Positions 16,645-24,308 of a stretch of 29,270 bases of DNA are shown in pieces (within the stretch, counting starts at the first letter, position 1; the number at the start of each line of letters is the position of its first letter). This stretch comes from Candidatus Pelagibacter sp. (GTDB taxonomy: Bacteria; Pseudomonadota; Alphaproteobacteria; Pelagibacterales; Pelagibacteraceae). A program made the position numbers and the translations under genes. Where the stretch lies: positions 1 to 29,270 of the forward strand of contig JAOIVP010000008.1 of NCBI GenBank assembly GCA_028224115.1. Direction: 5' to 3'. Below the pieces are notes generated by a model. That model did not search any database and was not told the origin of the DNA. It worked only from the letters and a program-made list of their open reading frames with translations.

Positions 16645-17352
16645 ATGAAAAAAATAAACACAATATTAGCTGCATTAAGTGCTTTGTTGATGTTAACGGT
16701 GACTAGCGCAAATTCAATAGAAATTAGTGCTGGTGTATCTGCTAACGGAATGGCTGCTTATGCAAATGCTAAAGAGACACTTAAAGGTGATGGAGCTGGA
16801 ACAGGTGGGCAAACTGGAAGAACTACAAATGAAGAAGCCGTGTTACCTACTTCTTTCGCTTCAATATTTGCTGAAATTTCAAGTGATGAAGCAATGGGAT
16901 TAGGAATAGGAATTTCTTATGCTCCAGAAGTTGCTGAACTAAATAAAGAAACTAGAGTAATTCAAGCATCAGCTACCGGTGACACAGGAACTCAAATCAT
17001 AGATGGTAAAATAAATGATTTACTGAGCCTGTATCTTACTTTACCAGTAGGTGATTCAGGTGCTTATGCTAAAGCAGGCTACATTCAAGCTACTTTAGTT
17101 ACTGAAGAAAATCTTGCTACAGGATCAAAATATGAAAACGTTGATCTAACAGGTATGCAAATCGGTGGTGGTTATGAAGGATCACTTGGTGATATGGCTT
17201 TCTGGAGAGCAGAAGGTACTTACCAAATTTGGGACGATATAAGCGCAACTGGATCTGAGCCGAATGAAGCAGGTGATGATAGTACTAAAAACAAAATTGA
17301 AGCTGAAATAGGTTCTGTAATGGGAACTTTATCAGTGGGTATGAAGTTTTAG
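16645..17352 (+). CDS. Putative outer-membrane beta-barrel protein
   Basis: I cannot assign a named family. The 235-residue product has a Sec signal peptide (KK start, hydrophobic stretch to about residue 23, SANS near the cut). The mature part consists of alternating small and polar strands such as YEGSLGDMAFWRAEGTYQIW and ends in SVGMKF. A terminal phenylalanine after an alternating strand is the classical C-terminal signal for outer-membrane barrels. Glycine-, serine- and threonine-rich loops separate the predicted strands. Size fits an 8- to 10-strand barrel. It is monocistronic, with its own ribosome-binding site and a strong terminator, suggesting abundant expression. Confidence 0.7.
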   Translation: MKKINTILAALSALLMLTVTSANSIEISAGVSANGMAAYANAKETLKGDGAGTGGQTGRTTNEEAVLPTSFASIFAEISSDEAMGLGIGISYAPEVAELNKETRVIQASATGDTGTQIIDGKINDLLSLYLTLPVGDSGAYAKAGYIQATLVTEENLATGSKYENVDLTGMQIGGGYEGSLGDMAFWRAEGTYQIWDDISATGSEPNEAGDDSTKNKIEAEIGSVMGTLSVGMKF

Positions 17353-17377
17353 GTATTATTTACTTATTAACAAATTT

Positions 17378-17409
17378 AAAAAACCCCCTCTTGCAGGGGG
17401 TTTTTTTTT
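17378..17409 (+). terminator. Rho-independent terminator after the outer-membrane protein gene
   Basis: AAAAAACCCCCT (17378-17389) pairs with AGGGGGTTTTTT (17395-17406) around a five-base loop, and the T run continues to 17409. This is the strongest terminator in the window and closes a single-gene unit. Confidence 0.85.
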
Positions 17410-17456
17410 ATCTAAAATTAACTAATTAAGATTTAAAATATCATATAGTTAAAGTT

Positions 17457-18224
17457 ATGAATTTAGGATTTATTGGAACAGGTACAATTGCATTATCAGT
17501 AATTACAGGAATTTTTAAATCAAAAATATTGGTTAAAAAAATTTATATTTCAAAAAGAAATAAGAAGAACTCTCAAAAATTAAAAAAAAAATATAATAAA
17601 GTTTTTGTTGCAAAAAATAATCAGGAAATTGTAGATAAATGTGATTGGATTTTTTTATCAGTTACCCCAACTGTTGGAAATAAGATTATTCAAGAATTAA
17701 AATTTAAATCTAGCCAAACTGTAATTAGTTTTATTTCAACTATTACATTGCCTCAGTTAAAAAAAGCCATAAAAGTAAAGGCAAAAATACTTAGAGCCAT
17801 ACCTTTGCCACCAATTTCATTAAAAAAAGGGCCAGTTCCTATTTGCCCCCCTGATAAAAAAGTAAAAACTTTTTTTGATAAGATTGGAACAACAGTCGAA
17901 ATTAAAAATGAAAAACTATCTATTAATTTTTGGTCTACATCAGGAATGATGGCTCCATTCTATCAGCTATTAAGTACTATGACAGATTGGCTAGTAAAAA
18001 AAGGAGTTAAAAGAGATAATGCCCAAAAATATATAACATCATTATTCCTAGCTTTATCACAAGATGCAGTAGTAAATTCAAAGAAGGATCTAAAATATTT
18101 AGTAAAAGACTCTCAAACACCTAAAGGTCTTAATGAGCAAGGCGTGAAAGAACTTAATAAAGCCGGTTTTTATAAATCGCTGGAGCAAACATTAAACAGT
18201 ATTCACAAAAGACTAAGTAAATAA
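17457..18224 (+). CDS. ProC-like NAD(P)-dependent reductase (divergent pyrroline-5-carboxylate reductase family)
   Basis: The 255-residue protein starts with the dinucleotide-binding motif GFIGTGTIA (4-12) and keeps the two-domain layout of pyrroline-5-carboxylate reductase, including a C-terminal helical part ending NKAGFYKSLEQTLNSIH. Key family motifs are altered. The MPN block reads IPL (115-117), the GSGPAY block reads TSGMMAPFY (161-169), and the PGGTT block reads TPKGLNEQG (221-229). It may therefore use another cyclic imine or an unrelated substrate and not make proline. It lies five bases before the ATPase genes of an ABC importer, so it probably acts on the imported compound. Confidence 0.72.
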   Translation: MNLGFIGTGTIALSVITGIFKSKILVKKIYISKRNKKNSQKLKKKYNKVFVAKNNQEIVDKCDWIFLSVTPTVGNKIIQELKFKSSQTVISFISTITLPQLKKAIKVKAKILRAIPLPPISLKKGPVPICPPDKKVKTFFDKIGTTVEIKNEKLSINFWSTSGMMAPFYQLLSTMTDWLVKKGVKRDNAQKYITSLFLALSQDAVVNSKKDLKYLVKDSQTPKGLNEQGVKELNKAGFYKSLEQTLNSIHKRLSK

Positions 18225-18229
18225 ATAGC

Positions 18230-19018
18230 ATGTCAGAAAATATTTTAGAAATTAATAATCTATCTAAATATTTTGGGGGTTTGGCTGCTGTTTCTGATTG
18301 CTCTTTAAAAGTTAAAAAAGGAACCATAACAGGAATTATTGGTCCCAATGGGTCTGGCAAAACTACGCTGTTTAATTTGATTGCTGGTAATTTAAAATCA
18401 TCTAGTGGAAAAGTTACTTTTGACCAAGAGAACATTACCGATATTCCTTCATATGAATTATTTTCGAAAGGATTATTAAGAACTTTTCAAATTGCTCATG
18501 AATTTTCAAATTTATCTGTATTAGAAAATTTAATGATGGTTCCTGGAAATCAATCTGGAGAAAAGTTAATGACTGCATTACTAAAACCAAAAATGGTTGC
18601 TGAAGAAGAAACTATTGTAAAAGAAAAAGCAAAAGAAGTAGTTGATTTTCTAAATCTAGGTCATTTAAAAAATGAACTTGCAGGTAATCTATCTGGTGGA
18701 CAAAAAAAACTTTTAGAGCTTGGAAGAACCATGATGGTTGATGCTAAACTAGTTTTACTGGATGAAGTAGGTGCTGGTGTAAATCGAACTTTACTTAAAG
18801 ATCTTGGAACAGCTATCGAAAAACTTAATAAAGAAAAAGGTTATACATTTTGTATGATTGAGCATGATATGGATTTTATTGGCAGATTATGTGATCCAGT
18901 AATAGTAATGTCAGAAGGTTCAGTTCTATTTGAAGGAACAGTTGAAGATGCAAAAAAAGATGAGAAAGTGATAGAAAGTTATTTGGGTAGAGGATCTAAA
19001 CTTAAGGATCGAAATTAA
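18230..19018 (+). CDS. livG: LivG-type ABC ATPase of the second importer
   Basis: The 262-residue ATPase has Walker A GPNGSGKT (38-45), signature LSGGQ (154-158) and Walker B LVLLDE (174-179). The residue after the catalytic glutamate is Val180, followed by GAGVNR, where nearly all ABC ATPases have proline (DEP). The catalytic glutamate itself is kept, so activity is likely. The Q-loop RTFQIAHEF and the H-loop IEHDMDF are intact. It is not a close copy of the LivG at 13055. The end overlaps the next ATPase by one base. Confidence 0.92.
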   Translation: MSENILEINNLSKYFGGLAAVSDCSLKVKKGTITGIIGPNGSGKTTLFNLIAGNLKSSSGKVTFDQENITDIPSYELFSKGLLRTFQIAHEFSNLSVLENLMMVPGNQSGEKLMTALLKPKMVAEEETIVKEKAKEVVDFLNLGHLKNELAGNLSGGQKKLLELGRTMMVDAKLVLLDEVGAGVNRTLLKDLGTAIEKLNKEKGYTFCMIEHDMDFIGRLCDPVIVMSEGSVLFEGTVEDAKKDEKVIESYLGRGSKLKDRN

Positions 19019-19725
19019 TGGCTTACTTTGAAGGAAATGTAATGACAGGTGGCTATGGTAATGGACCTGATATCATTAATTCTTGTACTGTTAATGTCAA
19101 TAAAGGAGAAATAGTTTCAATTCTTGGACCAAATGGTGCTGGTAAATCAACAGCTATGAAAGCAATGCTTGGTTTATTAAAGTTAAAATCTGGATCAGTC
19201 ATAATTGATGGCAAAGATATTTCAAAACTATCCCCACAAGACAGGGTTAAAGAAGGTATTTCTTTTGTTCCTCAAAATAAAAATGTTTTTGCAGGAATGA
19301 CGGTTGAAGAAAATTTAGAAATGGGTGCTTTTCTTATTGATGATGAAATTAACAATACTATAGAAGAAATTTATAATTTATTTCCGATTCTTAAAGAAAA
19401 ACGAAGTCAATTAGTTGGTGAATTATCAGGTGGGCAAAGACAGCAAGTAGCACTTGGCAGAGCTTTAATGATTAAACCTACAGTTTTAATGTTGGATGAA
19501 CCAACAGCTGGAGTTTCCCCAATTGTAATGGACGAATTATTTGACCACATAGTAAAAGTTAAAAGAACAAATGTTGCAATTTTAATGGTCGAACAAAATG
19601 CTAAACAAGCTCTTAATATTTCTGATAGAGGATATGTTTTGGTTACTGGAGAAAATAAGTATTCAGGAACTGGCAATGAATTATTAAATGATCCAAGAGT
19701 AAGAAGCTCTTTTTTAGGAGGATAA
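19018..19725 (+). CDS. livF: LivF-type ABC ATPase of the second importer
   Basis: This 235-residue protein has the usual LivF length. Walker A is GPNGAGKS (37-44), signature LSGGQRQQVALGRAL, and Walker B LMLDEPTAGVSP. It lacks the N-terminal extension of the LivF at 13795. A strong AGGAGG at 19716-19721, inside its last codons, serves as ribosome-binding site for the permease gene that starts two bases after its stop. Confidence 0.93.
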   Translation: MAYFEGNVMTGGYGNGPDIINSCTVNVNKGEIVSILGPNGAGKSTAMKAMLGLLKLKSGSVIIDGKDISKLSPQDRVKEGISFVPQNKNVFAGMTVEENLEMGAFLIDDEINNTIEEIYNLFPILKEKRSQLVGELSGGQRQQVALGRALMIKPTVLMLDEPTAGVSPIVMDELFDHIVKVKRTNVAILMVEQNAKQALNISDRGYVLVTGENKYSGTGNELLNDPRVRSSFLGG

Positions 19726-19726
19726 T

Positions 19727-20737
19727 ATGGATTTTTTAAATGCTATAATTCTTTTATTAAACTATATTTTTATACCCGCATTAACTTATGGCTCTCAACT
19801 AGCACTTGGCGCCATCTTTGTTACTTTAATTTATGGAATTTTAAGATTTGCTAACTTTGCAACTGGAGACATGATGTCTTTTGGAACAATGGTTACAATT
19901 TTGTTTACCTGGTACTTTCAGTCAATTGGCATTTCACTTGGTGTGTTGCCAACTGCATTAATAGCTATTCCATTTGCAATTTTATTTATGATTATTTACA
20001 TGCTCTTTATAGATAAGTTTGTATTTAAGTATTATAGAGTGAGCAAAAGCCCTCCAGTTCAGCTAGCAATGGTTAGTATTGGAGTAATGTTTGTTACTCA
20101 AGCAGTTGTGAGAATTATAATTGGCCCATCTGATAGAAGATTTTTTGATGGCGAAAAATTTATTATCAAAGCTCGTGAATTCAAAGAAATGACAGGACTT
20201 AACGAAGGTCTTGCATTGAAGTCCACTCAAGTACTAACTATATTTGTTACAATTATATTAGTTTCTCTTTTATTTTGGTTTCTTAATAAAACTAAAACTG
20301 GAAAAAGTATGAAAGCTTATTCTGATAATGAGGATTTAGCATTATTATCAGGAATAGATCCCAAAAGAATTGTAATGATTACCTGGATAATTGCTGGAAT
20401 TTTAGCAACTATTGGGGGCGCTTTATATGGCTTGGATAAAAGCTTTAAACCTTTTACTTATTTTAACAATATGCTTCCTATATTTGCTGCAGCAATCGTT
20501 GGAGGAATAGGTAATCCATTTGGAGCTTTTTTAGGGGGATATGTTATCGCGTTTTCTGAAATATTTTTAACTTACGCTTACAAAAAATTCTTTATGTATG
20601 TTTTGCCAGAAAGTATGGAGCCTGACAGTTTAGTTCAACTTTTATCAACAGATTATAAATTTGCAGTTTCATTTTCCATATTGGTCATCGTGTTGCTATA
20701 CAGACCATCAGGAATATTTAAAGGTAAAGTATTGTGA
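19727..20737 (+). CDS. livH: LivH-type ABC permease of the second importer
   Basis: This 336-residue permease has LivH landmarks: SQLALGAIFVTLIYGILRFANFATGDMM-like N-terminal segment (two short blocks, LGAIFVTLIYG and ANFATGDMMSFG), the coupling loop KSMKAYSDNEDLALLSGI and AAIVGGIGNPFGAFLGG near the C terminus. It is about 40 residues longer than the first LivH, with extra sequence in the loop around RRFFDGEKFIIK and in a C-terminal region before the last helix (MEPDSLVQLL). The start is supported by AGGAGG five bases upstream. It overlaps the next gene by four bases. Confidence 0.92.
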   Translation: MDFLNAIILLLNYIFIPALTYGSQLALGAIFVTLIYGILRFANFATGDMMSFGTMVTILFTWYFQSIGISLGVLPTALIAIPFAILFMIIYMLFIDKFVFKYYRVSKSPPVQLAMVSIGVMFVTQAVVRIIIGPSDRRFFDGEKFIIKAREFKEMTGLNEGLALKSTQVLTIFVTIILVSLLFWFLNKTKTGKSMKAYSDNEDLALLSGIDPKRIVMITWIIAGILATIGGALYGLDKSFKPFTYFNNMLPIFAAAIVGGIGNPFGAFLGGYVIAFSEIFLTYAYKKFFMYVLPESMEPDSLVQLLSTDYKFAVSFSILVIVLLYRPSGIFKGKVL

Positions 20738-22104
20738 GAAAGAATTTAAACGTAATAGTAGCCTACAGTATAATGATGGGTTTAATTATTTTAGTAGGAA
20801 TTTTTCAATCTTGGAATGTAGCATTATCAATATTTAATCTTTGTTTGATTTCTGCAGTAATGACTATGGGCGCAAATATTCAGTGGGGCTATGCTGGTCT
20901 AATTAATTTTGGAATTATGGGATATGCAGCACTTGGGGGCTTAGCAGCTGTTTTAATTTCTGTTGATCCAGTTCAAGAAGCATGGCGTGCTGGAGGTTTT
21001 GATATTTTGATGTGTTTATGGCTGATTATTGTAATGGTATTAGCTATTAGATTTATTCTAAAAAATTTTGAAAAATCTAAATTCAGAACTTATGGAATAG
21101 CAGCAATTATAGTTGCTGGTATTATAATTATTAGAATAACAGCAGAGCCTGGAATTGAAGCAATAGAAAGTGTTAATCCAGCTAAAACAGGATTTTTAGG
21201 TGGTTTTGGATTGCCAATTATATTTTCTTGGATTATAGGAGCATTTTTTGCAGGTGGATTAGCTTTTATAGTTGGAAAAGTTGCACTGGGTTTAAGAGCT
21301 GATTATCTGGCAATTGCAACTTTGCTAATTTCTGAAATTGTAATTGCAATAATAAAACATGAGGACTGGTTAACAAGAGGAGTTAAAAACGTAATAGGTT
21401 TAAAAAGACCAGCACCTTATGAGGTCGACCTTCAAACAACCGAATGGTTTATTAATTTAGTTGAAAAACTTAACTCAGGGAAATTAGCTTTAATCTCTAA
21501 TCTAGCTGATCGTCAGGTAGTATTAAATCAAATGGTAATAGAAGGTTCGTCTATTTTTGTTAAGCTTTGTTACTCAGGATTATTTTTGGTTGTTGTTATT
21601 ATACTTTTAATTCTAACACAGAAGGCACTTTATTCTCCATGGGGGAGAATGATGAGAGCCATAAGAGATAATGAAGAAGCAGCAAATGCAATGGGAAAAA
21701 ATGTTGTTAAACAACATCTATTAATATTTATACTTGGATCTGCAATAGTTGGAATAGCTGGAGCAATGTTAGTTACACAAGATGGATTATTTACACCAGG
21801 AAGTTATAGGCCGATGAGATATACATTTTTGATTTGGGTGATGGTTATTGTTGGTGGAAGTGGAAATAACTTTGGGGCAATTCTTGGAGGATTTGTAGTT
21901 TGGTTTCTATGGATTGAAGCCGCACCTATAGCATTATTTTTGATTAACTTTTTTACAGCAGGTATGTCAGATACACATGCGTTAAAAATCCACTTAATTG
22001 AGAGCGTTCCTTACTTTAGATATCTAATGATGGGTCTAGGACTATTGTTAATAATGAGATATCGACCTAAGGGTATACTTCCAGAAAAAATAGAAATAAA
22101 ATAG
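20734..22104 (+). CDS. livM: LivM-type ABC permease of the second importer, long form
   Basis: The 456-residue permease starts at GTG in a GTGA overlap with livH. LivM landmarks are NIQWGYAGLINFGIMGYAAL (near 48-67), LGLRADYLAIATLLISE, the coupling loop MMRAIRDNEEAANAMG and IVGGSGNNFGAILGG. It is about 100 residues longer than the first LivM. The extra length is an additional membrane region around residues 95-150 and a hydrophilic segment between about 213 and 265 with many charged residues, probably periplasmic. The long form and the G-F-H-M order show that this importer is a separate lineage from the one at 11116-14580. Confidence 0.92.
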   Translation: MRKNLNVIVAYSIMMGLIILVGIFQSWNVALSIFNLCLISAVMTMGANIQWGYAGLINFGIMGYAALGGLAAVLISVDPVQEAWRAGGFDILMCLWLIIVMVLAIRFILKNFEKSKFRTYGIAAIIVAGIIIIRITAEPGIEAIESVNPAKTGFLGGFGLPIIFSWIIGAFFAGGLAFIVGKVALGLRADYLAIATLLISEIVIAIIKHEDWLTRGVKNVIGLKRPAPYEVDLQTTEWFINLVEKLNSGKLALISNLADRQVVLNQMVIEGSSIFVKLCYSGLFLVVVIILLILTQKALYSPWGRMMRAIRDNEEAANAMGKNVVKQHLLIFILGSAIVGIAGAMLVTQDGLFTPGSYRPMRYTFLIWVMVIVGGSGNNFGAILGGFVVWFLWIEAAPIALFLINFFTAGMSDTHALKIHLIESVPYFRYLMMGLGLLLIMRYRPKGILPEKIEIK

Positions 22105-22110
22105 CTGTTT

Positions 22111-22179
22111 ATGAAATATATTATTTTAGGTGCTGCAATTGCTTGGGCCATGTACATGTCTGATAAATATATCTTTTAA
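22111..22179 (+). CDS. Possible 22-residue membrane peptide
   Basis: Seven bases after the livM stop, ATG at 22111 opens a 22-codon frame ending TAA at 22179. The product begins MKYIILGAAIAWAMY and ends SDKYIF: one hydrophobic segment with a basic start and a charged tail, like known single-helix small proteins. There is no Shine-Dalgarno sequence, though several genes here lack one. It would be read from the livM transcript. Function is unknown, and a chance frame cannot be excluded at this length. Confidence 0.4.
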   Translation: MKYIILGAAIAWAMYMSDKYIF

Positions 22180-22208
22180 TTAATTTCAGTCTTTTACAAT
22201 TATTTTTT

Positions 22209-22214
22209 TATAAT
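22209..22214 (+). promoter_or_regulatory. Possible -10 box before the TauE/SafE-type gene
   Basis: A perfect TATAAT lies 16 bases before the ATG at 22231, within a 51-base AT-rich gap. The -35 region 17-18 bases upstream reads TTCAGT or TCAGTC, a partial match. If used, the transcript would be nearly leaderless, starting about 10 bases before the ATG. Confidence 0.28.
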
Positions 22215-22230
22215 TTTAAACATTAATTAC

Positions 22231-22992
22231 ATGACTCTTTTAAATTATTTTGATTTTACTTTATCTCAATTCTTAATAATTTTATTTACTGTATTTATTG
22301 CATCAATAATAAGGGGATTTAATGGCTTTGGATTTTCAGCAACATGCATGTCTATAATTTCATTTATATTACCTGTTATTGAAATTGTTCCAATAATATT
22401 AATTTTAGAAGTTATGGTAAGTATTTTTATGTTTCCATATATTTGGAACAATATAGATTGGAAATTTGTTTTTCAAATATTAATAGGAATTTCAATTGGG
22501 TCACCTATAGGTCTTTATTTGTTAAGATTTTTATCTCCTGATATTACACATCTGTCAATTTGTGGGATCATTATTTTTTTTGTAATTTTACAATTAAGAG
22601 GATATTCAAATAAAAGAATAAACACTTTACCTGTTAAATTTTTGGCAGGTGGAGTTTCAGGTATAATCAATGGTCTTGGAACTTTAGGTGGTATGCCTAT
22701 ATCTCTTTTTTTATTAATCACAAAAGTGAAACCAATAGTTATAAGAGGCTCACTAGCTGCAATATTCTTTATAGCAGATGCTTATGTTTTGAATTTAAGT
22801 TTTTATGTTGGAATTGTAGAACCGGTTGTTTTTTATAGATCACTTCCATTAATATTAGTTTTACCAATAGGCATATTTATTGGTAATAAGTTTTTTGTTA
22901 AGAGTAGAGAAGAAACTTATAGAAAATTTGTCTTTTATTTTCTTATACTGATTTCGATTTTTGGAATTACAAAAGTTTTAATTAACCTTTAA
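22231..22992 (+). CDS. TauE/SafE-family membrane permease
   Basis: The 253-residue protein has about eight membrane segments in two related halves. The first half has RGFNGFGFSATC (near 28-39) and the second has INGLGTLGGMPISLFLL (near 150-166), the paired glycine-rich motifs of the TauE/SafE (DUF81) family. Some members export sulfite or sulfoacetate or take up organosulfur compounds; many have no known substrate. It lies between the second ABC importer and a convergent terminator. The nearby Xsc-like enzyme on the other strand makes a sulfite-related role possible. Start chosen at the first ATG, before the first hydrophobic segment. Confidence 0.88.
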   Translation: MTLLNYFDFTLSQFLIILFTVFIASIIRGFNGFGFSATCMSIISFILPVIEIVPIILILEVMVSIFMFPYIWNNIDWKFVFQILIGISIGSPIGLYLLRFLSPDITHLSICGIIIFFVILQLRGYSNKRINTLPVKFLAGGVSGIINGLGTLGGMPISLFLLITKVKPIVIRGSLAAIFFIADAYVLNLSFYVGIVEPVVFYRSLPLILVLPIGIFIGNKFFVKSREETYRKFVFYFLILISIFGITKVLINL

Positions 22993-22995
22993 TAA

Positions 22996-23029
22996 AAAAA
23001 CCCCAGTAATCAAAATTACCGGGGTTTTT
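22996..23029 (-). terminator. Bidirectional terminator between convergent genes
   Basis: Bases 22996-23010 pair with 23015-23029 (15 positions, four-base loop), flanked by A and T runs on both sides so either strand can use it. The one imperfect position (23005/23020) is an A-C mismatch in the plus-strand RNA but a G-U pair in the minus-strand RNA. The stem is therefore more stable for the binding-protein transcript coming from the right. Confidence 0.85.
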
Positions 23030-23042
23030 AATGAGATAAAAA

Positions 23043-24233
23043 TTATCTTTGTTTTTTAGTCTTAAATTTTCCACCTTTAATTTCTTGTTCTAAGAAAGAA
23101 CCTTCAGCTTCACCAACTTCAGTAAAAGTTACTCCGGTTGCACCTTCGTAATTTATCTTTTTACCTTTAGCTAGTAAATCCAATCCTTTTTTAAGCTGAC
23201 CTGGATAAATTTTAGTTCCTGGAGCATTAGCAACATCCATTACATTTTTTGCAATTGATGCTCTGTCAGCAGAGTTTCCTGCTTGCATTGCTAAAACTAT
23301 CAAAGCTGCAGCGTCATAAGACTCACCCGTGTAAGGCCCTGAAGAGTCAATACCACCAGCTTTTGCTACATCAGCAAATACACCAGCACCTTTTCCAGTT
23401 GAACCAGGCATTGAACCAAAAGATTTGCTTAAATCTTTTCCAAATGCATCGACAAGAGATTGACCAATCATACCATCTGATAAAATAAATTTATCAAATG
23501 CACCAGAGTCTAAAGAAGCTTGAATAATTCCTTTTCCTCCTTGGTCAAGATAACCAATTACAGCTACTGCATCACCGCCTGCTGAAGCAAGAGTTGCAAC
23601 TTCTGATGAGTAATCTGCTTTACCATCTTCATGAGCAGTTACAGTAGTTACTTTAATACCATGACCTTCAACTGCTGCTTTATAAACATCAGCCAAACCT
23701 TTTCCATAGTCATTGTTTGTGTAAGTGATTGCTACACTTTTTACTTTTCTATCTTTAGTAATATCAGCTAAGATTTGACCACCTCTAGCATCTGATGGAG
23801 CAGTTCTGAAGAAATATCCATTATCATCTAGAGTTGTTAATCCTGGAGAAGTTGCGGATGGTGAAATCATTACTACACCATTTGGTACAGCAACATTTGA
23901 TGCAATAGCACCAGTTACACCTGAACAGTCAGCACCCATAATAGCTGCTACACCTTGTGAGATAACACCTTCAGCTGCGGCAGTTGCTGCTGCTGAGTCA
24001 ACACAAGTTGAGTCTGCTCTTACTACTTCAATTTTTTTTCCACCTAATAGTGAACCTGAGTCTGAAGCTTCTTTAAAAGCAAGTTCAGCAGATGCAGCCA
24101 TAGCTGGTGTTAGAGATTCAATAGGACCAGTAAATCCTAGGATGATTCCCATCTTAATCGCGTGTCCGTCTGCCATTACATTAGTTCCAAAACTTGAAAC
24201 AAACATAAATGCAGCAATAAATAGTTTTTTCAT
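23043..24233 (-). CDS. ABC transporter amino acid-binding protein (LivJ type)
   Basis: The 396-residue protein has a Sec signal peptide of about 21 residues (cleavage after VMA) and a Peripla_BP_6 fold. Cleft motifs are GFTGPIESLTPAMA, GADCSGVTGAI and SPSATSPGLTTL; the last is the serine/threonine-rich ligand site typical of amino acid binders. C77 and C103 probably form the N-lobe disulfide seen in LivJ-like proteins. It faces the second importer tail to tail across the TauE-type gene and is the likely binding component for it, since that operon has no binding protein of its own. AGAGGA sits five bases before the ATG. Confidence 0.9.
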   Translation of the reverse strand: MKKLFIAAFMFVSSFGTNVMADGHAIKMGIILGFTGPIESLTPAMAASAELAFKEASDSGSLLGGKKIEVVRADSTCVDSAAATAAAEGVISQGVAAIMGADCSGVTGAIASNVAVPNGVVMISPSATSPGLTTLDDNGYFFRTAPSDARGGQILADITKDRKVKSVAITYTNNDYGKGLADVYKAAVEGHGIKVTTVTAHEDGKADYSSEVATLASAGGDAVAVIGYLDQGGKGIIQASLDSGAFDKFILSDGMIGQSLVDAFGKDLSKSFGSMPGSTGKGAGVFADVAKAGGIDSSGPYTGESYDAAALIVLAMQAGNSADRASIAKNVMDVANAPGTKIYPGQLKKGLDLLAKGKKINYEGATGVTFTEVGEAEGSFLEQEIKGGKFKTKKQR

Positions 24234-24238
24234 TATCT

Positions 24239-24300
24239 TCCTCTTTAATTGTTAACAATTTATAAAAACTAATTAAATTACGAATATTGGTATTTTACAA
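24239..24300 (-). promoter_or_regulatory. Promoter and palindrome before the second binding protein gene
   Basis: On the minus strand TTGTAA (24300-24295) and TTTAAT (24277-24272) are 17 bases apart. Between the -10 box and the Shine-Dalgarno AGAGGA (24244-24239) lies a perfect 14-bp palindrome, AATTGTTAACAATT (24260-24247). A regulator site or a small RNA hairpin next to the ribosome-binding site are both possible. The promoter allows expression independent of the upstream operon, which ends 75 bases away. Confidence 0.42.
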
Positions 24301-24308
24301 TGGTTAAA

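Noticed and set aside
11116..22104. The two ABC cassettes as a recent tandem duplication
   Set aside because: Gene order differs (H-M-G-F against G-F-H-M), lengths differ strongly in LivH and LivM, and the proteins are not close copies.
23249..23488. Plus-strand open frame of 79 codons
   Set aside because: It lies antisense inside the well-supported binding-protein gene, is rich in Gln, His and Leu, and resembles no protein family.
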